Source of the DNA: JBBTRN01 sp038065175
GTDB taxonomy: Bacteria > Patescibacteriota > Doudnabacteria > UBA920
Reading direction: 5' to 3'
DNA length: 6,760 bases
Assembly (NCBI GenBank): GCA_038065175.1
Contig: JBBTRN010000012.1
Coordinates: forward strand, 1-6,760
Shown: positions 4,517-6,760 of the stretch, piece by piece
How the letters are laid out: every line of letters starts with the position of its first letter
Numbering within the stretch: the first letter of the stretch is position 1
Position numbers and translations under genes: made by a program
The notes under the pieces: model-generated
Database searches by the model: none
What the model saw: the letters and a program-made list of their open reading frames with translations, nothing else
Told to the model about the DNA's origin: nothing

Positions 4517-4559
4517 GGGGCTCCATTTCCTTCTGGGTTTGGAATTAAACAAAAGAGCA

Positions 4560-4970
4560 ATGCTTAAAAAAATTATTTCATTCGTCAAATTATTCCTTAT
4601 GGGGTTGTTGTTCGGCCTTCCTCTTCCCGCTCTCGCCCAGGCCGATACCTCCCGCGGCCTAAACAGCATCCGGCTGCTGTTTCCAATAGGCGGGATTGCG
4701 GGCGCGCAAAGTCTCACCGGACCAGGGGGCTTAATTTACCGCGTAATCAGCCTTTTGCTGTTTGTGTCCGGAGCATTGGCTGTGGTGTTTGTAATAATCG
4801 GCGGCTACCAGTACATAACTTCGGCTGGCAATGAAGAGCAGAGCGAAAAGGGCAAAAAAACTTTAATTAACGCTATAGTTGGGATAGTGGTGATCATTTT
4901 GGCTTATGTGATTATTAATGTTGTGGTTAATACGGTTTCCGGCAGTGGCGGGATATTCGGGGTCTTCTAA
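4560..4970 (+). CDS. T4SS pilin-like secreted/membrane protein (array member 5)
   Basis: This is a 136-residue protein. MLKKIISFVKLF begins a signal peptide ending PALA before Q27. A short exposed segment without cysteine follows (27-58). The first membrane helix (about 60-82) ends in IIGGYQYITSAGNEE, then QSEKGKKT (94-101), and a second helix covers about 102-125. The tail is Gly-rich (SGSGGIFGVF). I chose ATG 4560 although an in-frame ATG exists at 4431, because 4431-4559 is the folded non-coding segment, its translation looks unlike any protein in the array, and only 4560 gives a proper signal peptide. The Shine-Dalgarno signal is weak (AAAGAG at 4552-4557, two bases before the start codon, is too close to be convincing). 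Nine bases separate this gene from member 6, so the two are almost certainly co-transcribed. A filament or channel subunit is inferred. Confidence 0.85.
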   Translation: MLKKIISFVKLFLMGLLFGLPLPALAQADTSRGLNSIRLLFPIGGIAGAQSLTGPGGLIYRVISLLLFVSGALAVVFVIIGGYQYITSAGNEEQSEKGKKTLINAIVGIVVIILAYVIINVVVNTVSGSGGIFGVF

Positions 4971-4979
4971 TTAAGAACC

Positions 4980-5447
4980 ATGTTAAAAGTAAAAAAGTTT
5001 TTAATTGCCCTTGGTATAGTTTTTTGCTTGTTGCCACAAGTGGCTTTGGCGCAAGTCCTTCCCACAGGCAGGCAGGACAGCGGACAAGGCGGGGCTTCAG
5101 GCGCGTGCACAGACGACCCTCCTTTTTGCACCGGTGAGTTTTGTTCAATAAACGGCGTTTGTGTTCCTAAATCTAAAAACACCCAGGGAGCCATTGGGCA
5201 GACAACTATTTTTGGGCTAATAGGCATAGTCTTAACCTGGCTTTTGACTTTTGCCGGGATTATAGCCACTGTATTCCTGATTGTTGGTGGGTACCAGTAT
5301 ATTACTTCTGGCGGCAATGAAGAATTGGCGGAAAAAGGCAAGAAAACTTTAATCAATTCCGTAATTGGCATTGTTGTGGTAGTTTTAGCCGTAACCATTG
5401 TTACTATTGTTACTAATACCTTAGGGCAAAGCAGTCCGCTTGGCTGA
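4980..5447 (+). CDS. T4SS pilin-like secreted/membrane protein with four-cysteine ectodomain (array member 6)
   Basis: This is a 155-residue protein. A signal peptide covers about residues 1-24 (ending ALA before Q25). The exposed segment carries four cysteines (C43, C50, C55, C61) in a compact pattern that could form two disulfides. The first membrane helix (about 80-103) ends in IVGGYQYITSGGNEE, followed by LAEKGKKT (116-123) and a second helix (about 124-147). Just after the signal peptide, residues 27-32 (LPTGRQ) are encoded by a GGCAGGCAGG-type repeat also found between genes at 4285-4305, so part of this linker looks like an inserted repeat. The gene is last in the array, follows member 5 by nine bases, and is followed by a terminator. 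The core is the family motif, and a surface-apparatus role is inferred. Confidence 0.87.
   Translation: MLKVKKFLIALGIVFCLLPQVALAQVLPTGRQDSGQGGASGACTDDPPFCTGEFCSINGVCVPKSKNTQGAIGQTTIFGLIGIVLTWLLTFAGIIATVFLIVGGYQYITSGGNEELAEKGKKTLINSVIGIVVVVLAVTIVTIVTNTLGQSSPLG
5057..5076 (+). repeat. GGCAGGCAGG repeat inside a coding sequence
   Basis: CCTTCCCACAGGCAGGCAGG shares its last ten bases exactly with 4296-4305 and resembles that palindrome on its left side. Read in frame it gives LPTGRQ, placed between the signal peptide and the Cys-rich segment, where an insertion would be tolerated. Confidence 0.55.
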
Positions 5448-5466
5448 AGTCCAGGTTTCTTATTTT

Positions 5467-5495
5467 CACCTTTACAAAAGTAAGGGTGTTTTTTT
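5467..5495 (+). terminator. Rho-independent terminator of the pilin array
   Basis: CACCTTTAC (5467-5475) pairs with GTAAGGGTG (5480-5488) around the loop AAAA, a nine-base-pair stem with one G-U pair, followed directly by seven T (5489-5495). It lies 20 bases after the stop codon of member 6 and just before the tRNA promoter. Confidence 0.88.
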
Positions 5496-5496
5496 G

Positions 5497-5525
5497 TTGT
5501 TCAAAACCAGATGAAATGTTAAAAT
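5497..5525 (+). promoter_or_regulatory. Promoter of the tRNA-Leu gene
   Basis: TTGTTC (5497-5502) and TAAAAT (5520-5525, five of six consensus bases) are spaced 17 bases, with TGT immediately before the -10 box as an extended -10 element. Transcription would begin near 5532, giving a 5' leader of about 22 bases for RNase P to remove. Confidence 0.55.
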
Positions 5526-5553
5526 GGGACTGTTGCCGAATGGGTTTTTTTAT

Positions 5554-5638
5554 GCTCGAGTGGTGCAATTGGCAGACACGCGCGGTTTAGGACCGCGTGC
5601 CGAAAGGCTTGTGGGTTCAAATCCCACCTCGAGCACCA
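5554..5638 (+). tRNA. tRNA-Leu (anticodon UAG)
   Basis: The acceptor stem is GCTCGAG (5554-5560) with CTCGAGC (5628-5634), followed by discriminator A and an encoded CCA (5636-5638). The anticodon arm CGCGG-TTTAGGA-CCGCG (5580-5596) gives anticodon TAG. The T arm is GTGGG-TTCAAAT-CCCAC (5611-5627). A long variable arm (TGCCGAAAGGCTT, 5598-5610) marks a class II tRNA, as expected for leucine. It reads CUA and probably other CUN codons. It stands alone between two terminator-like structures. Confidence 0.96.
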
Positions 5639-5710
5639 TGCACCTGTCGCACTGTTTGAATCCAAGTTTATTGAAGGCCTTGCTTTTTGATAAAAAACTT
5701 ATTATAATAA

Positions 5711-5733
5711 GATAATCTAAAATTTAGATTATC
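5711..5733. promoter_or_regulatory. Perfect 23-base AT-rich palindrome between the tRNA and ftsH
   Basis: GATAATCTAAA (5711-5721) and TTTAGATTATC (5723-5733) are perfect inverted copies around one A. The loop is too tight and no T-run follows, which fits a dimeric repressor site better than a terminator. No regulator can be named. Its position about 45 bases before the ftsH ATG fits control of that gene. Confidence 0.4.
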
Positions 5734-5736
5734 CCT

Positions 5737-5768
5737 TTATCCCTTGACCAGTTCAGGGTAAATTTTTT
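5737..5768 (+). terminator. Possible terminator-like hairpin upstream of ftsH
   Basis: TTA-CCCT-GA (5737-5747, two bulged T) pairs with TC-AGGG-TAA (5753-5761), followed after one base by six T (5763-5768). It could end the tRNA transcript. It ends only ten bases before the ftsH start, so it may instead be a leader hairpin or a dispersed palindrome. Confidence 0.35.
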
Positions 5769-5778
5769 CTGAAAGCCT

Positions 5779-6760
5779 ATGTCAAAAATTTTTAAAAATA
5801 TTATTTACATCCTCCTGGGATTTTTGCTTATTTCCTTTATTTTCGACTATTTCAGCAAAGACTCTCAAGTTCAGGATGTGCCTTTGTCGGAAATTAGCCA
5901 GTTAATAAATAAGGACAAAGTGCAGGAAATAGAAGTAAATGAAAGCGCGGTCATAGCCAAGGTTAAAGATTCCGAATCCAAGCTAAGCGCGCGGCTAGGC
6001 AATAATACGGAAATTACCGATTTTTTGAAGAATACGGGCGTGGATCCGGAAAAGTTAAAAAATTTAAAAATTGGTTATAAGACGCCCAGCGGTTGGGGGA
6101 TATTTGCGGGCGCGGTTTTGCCTTTCCTCGTGCCGTTTATTTTAATTTCCCTGTTCATTTATTTCTTAATGCGGAATGTCCAGGGGGCGAATAACCGCGC
6201 GCTTTCTTTTGGCCAATCCAGCGCAAGGCTTTCAGACGAAAAAAAGACCAAAGTTAAATTTTCCGACGTGGCCGGATCCAAAGAAGCCAAGGAAGAACTG
6301 AAAGAAGTGGTTGACTTTTTGCGGTATCCGCAGAAATTTTTGCAGTTAGGCGCGAAAATTCCCAAAGGCGTCCTGCTTTTAGGAAGCCCCGGCGTAGGTA
6401 AAACGCTTTTAGCGCGGGCTGTCGCCGGCGAAGCCAATGTACCTTTTTTCCATATTTCGGGCTCTGAATTTGTGGAAATGTTCGTGGGCGTGGGCGCGGC
6501 GCGAGTTCGCGATCTGTTCAAAAAAGCCAAAAAGAACGCGCCGTGTATTGTGTTTGTAGATGAAATCGACGCTGTCGGAAGGCAGAGGGGTGCGGGGCTA
6601 GGAGGCGGGCATGACGAAAGGGAACAGACTTTAAACCAAATTTTAGTGGAAATGGACGGTTTTGAAACCGACACCAATGTAATTGTCATGGCCGCGACCA
6701 ACAGGCCGGATGTTTTAGACCCCGCGCTCTTGAGACCCGGGCGTTTTGACAGCCAAGTGG
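5779..6760 (+). CDS. ftsH: ATP-dependent zinc metalloprotease FtsH, N-terminal part (runs off the window)
   Basis: The first 327 residues of the membrane-anchored AAA+ protease that degrades misfolded membrane proteins and selected cytosolic regulators. A membrane helix at about 5-24, a small periplasmic-type domain (25-105) and a second helix at about 108-131 give the usual anchor. The AAA module follows: Walker A GSPGVGKT (202-209), pore motif FVGVG (235-239), Walker B CIVFVDEID (256-264) and the second region of homology with ATNRP (306-310) and RPGRFD (319-324, arginine fingers). The Walker A differs from the common GPPGTGKT, but the P-loop Gly-Lys-Thr residues are intact. The zinc site (HEXXH) lies beyond the window. 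ATG 5779 gives a short basic N-terminus before the first helix; GAAAG at 5771-5775 is only a weak ribosome binding site. No stop codon occurs before the end of the window. Confidence 0.97.
   Translation, partial: MSKIFKNIIYILLGFLLISFIFDYFSKDSQVQDVPLSEISQLINKDKVQEIEVNESAVIAKVKDSESKLSARLGNNTEITDFLKNTGVDPEKLKNLKIGYKTPSGWGIFAGAVLPFLVPFILISLFIYFLMRNVQGANNRALSFGQSSARLSDEKKTKVKFSDVAGSKEAKEELKEVVDFLRYPQKFLQLGAKIPKGVLLLGSPGVGKTLLARAVAGEANVPFFHISGSEFVEMFVGVGAARVRDLFKKAKKNAPCIVFVDEIDAVGRQRGAGLGGGHDEREQTLNQILVEMDGFETDTNVIVMAATNRPDVLDPALLRPGRFDSQV

Noticed and set aside
4431..4559. In-frame N-terminal extension of pilin member 5 starting at ATG 4431
   Set aside because: It overlaps the paired stems of the folded segment, reads as an unlikely peptide, and would bury the signal peptide; ATG 4560 is a better start.
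4967..5398. 143-codon reading frame on the - strand opposite pilin member 6
   Set aside because: It mirrors the gene on the other strand, has no start context, and its composition follows the opposite strand.
5524..5715. 63-residue reading frame covering the tRNA
   Set aside because: It runs straight through tRNA-Leu and its product looks like translated tRNA sequence.
6159..6701. 180-codon reading frame on the - strand inside ftsH
   Set aside because: It lies opposite a strongly conserved gene, is low-complexity Ser/Pro-rich, and is a shadow of codon bias.
1..6760. CRISPR array
   Set aside because: The direct repeats seen are two-copy or tandem in-gene repeats; there are no regularly spaced repeats with unique spacers.

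Overview
The window reads as a chromosomal segment of a Patescibacteria/CPR bacterium, most likely of the Parcubacteria group. This is an inference. It rests on a tandem series of small type IV secretion 'T4SS_pilin'-like genes, on the AT-rich TTAGAATTTAGGATTT-type and GGCAGGCAGG-type dispersed repeats, and on LPTGRQ-like peptide insertions inside proteins, all of which I associate with that group. Base composition is moderately AT-rich, and every supported gene lies on the + strand.

Layout. Six paralogous secreted or membrane pilin-like proteins (117-563, 1243-2523, 2962-3507, 3799-4203, 4560-4970, 4980-5447) share one core: a signal peptide, a variable exposed segment, a first membrane helix ending in a GG(F/Y) turn, a short G-x-EE...KK loop, and a second membrane helix. 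They resemble VirB2/TrbC pilins in architecture, and the array probably encodes alternative or co-assembled subunits of a surface apparatus. The second member carries an extra ectodomain of about 290 residues and a Gly/Pro/Gln linker.

Two insertions interrupt the array. The first is a RelB/DinJ-YafQ type toxin-antitoxin cassette (567-1174) flanked by 70-71 bp imperfect direct repeats copied from the 3' end of the first pilin gene and its junction with the second. The second is a DUF559 (PD-(D/E)XK-type) endonuclease gene placed exactly between two 38-39 bp inverted repeats (2536-2949). A related solo repeat precedes the fourth pilin gene. The 3508-3798 gap also holds a 113 bp MITE-like inverted-repeat element and a good sigma70-type promoter. 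The 4204-4559 gap holds a 3' hairpin, an AT-rich dispersed repeat with an embedded GC palindrome, and a strongly folded segment (4411-4516) upstream of the fifth pilin gene.

The array ends at a rho-independent terminator (5467-5495). Then come a promoter and tRNA-Leu(UAG) with an encoded CCA end, two palindromic sequences, and the 5' part of ftsH, which runs off the window.

The most interesting points are the two different gene cassettes inserted into one pilin operon in ways that keep the neighbouring genes intact, and the possibility that the endonuclease and its terminal repeats form a minimal selfish element.
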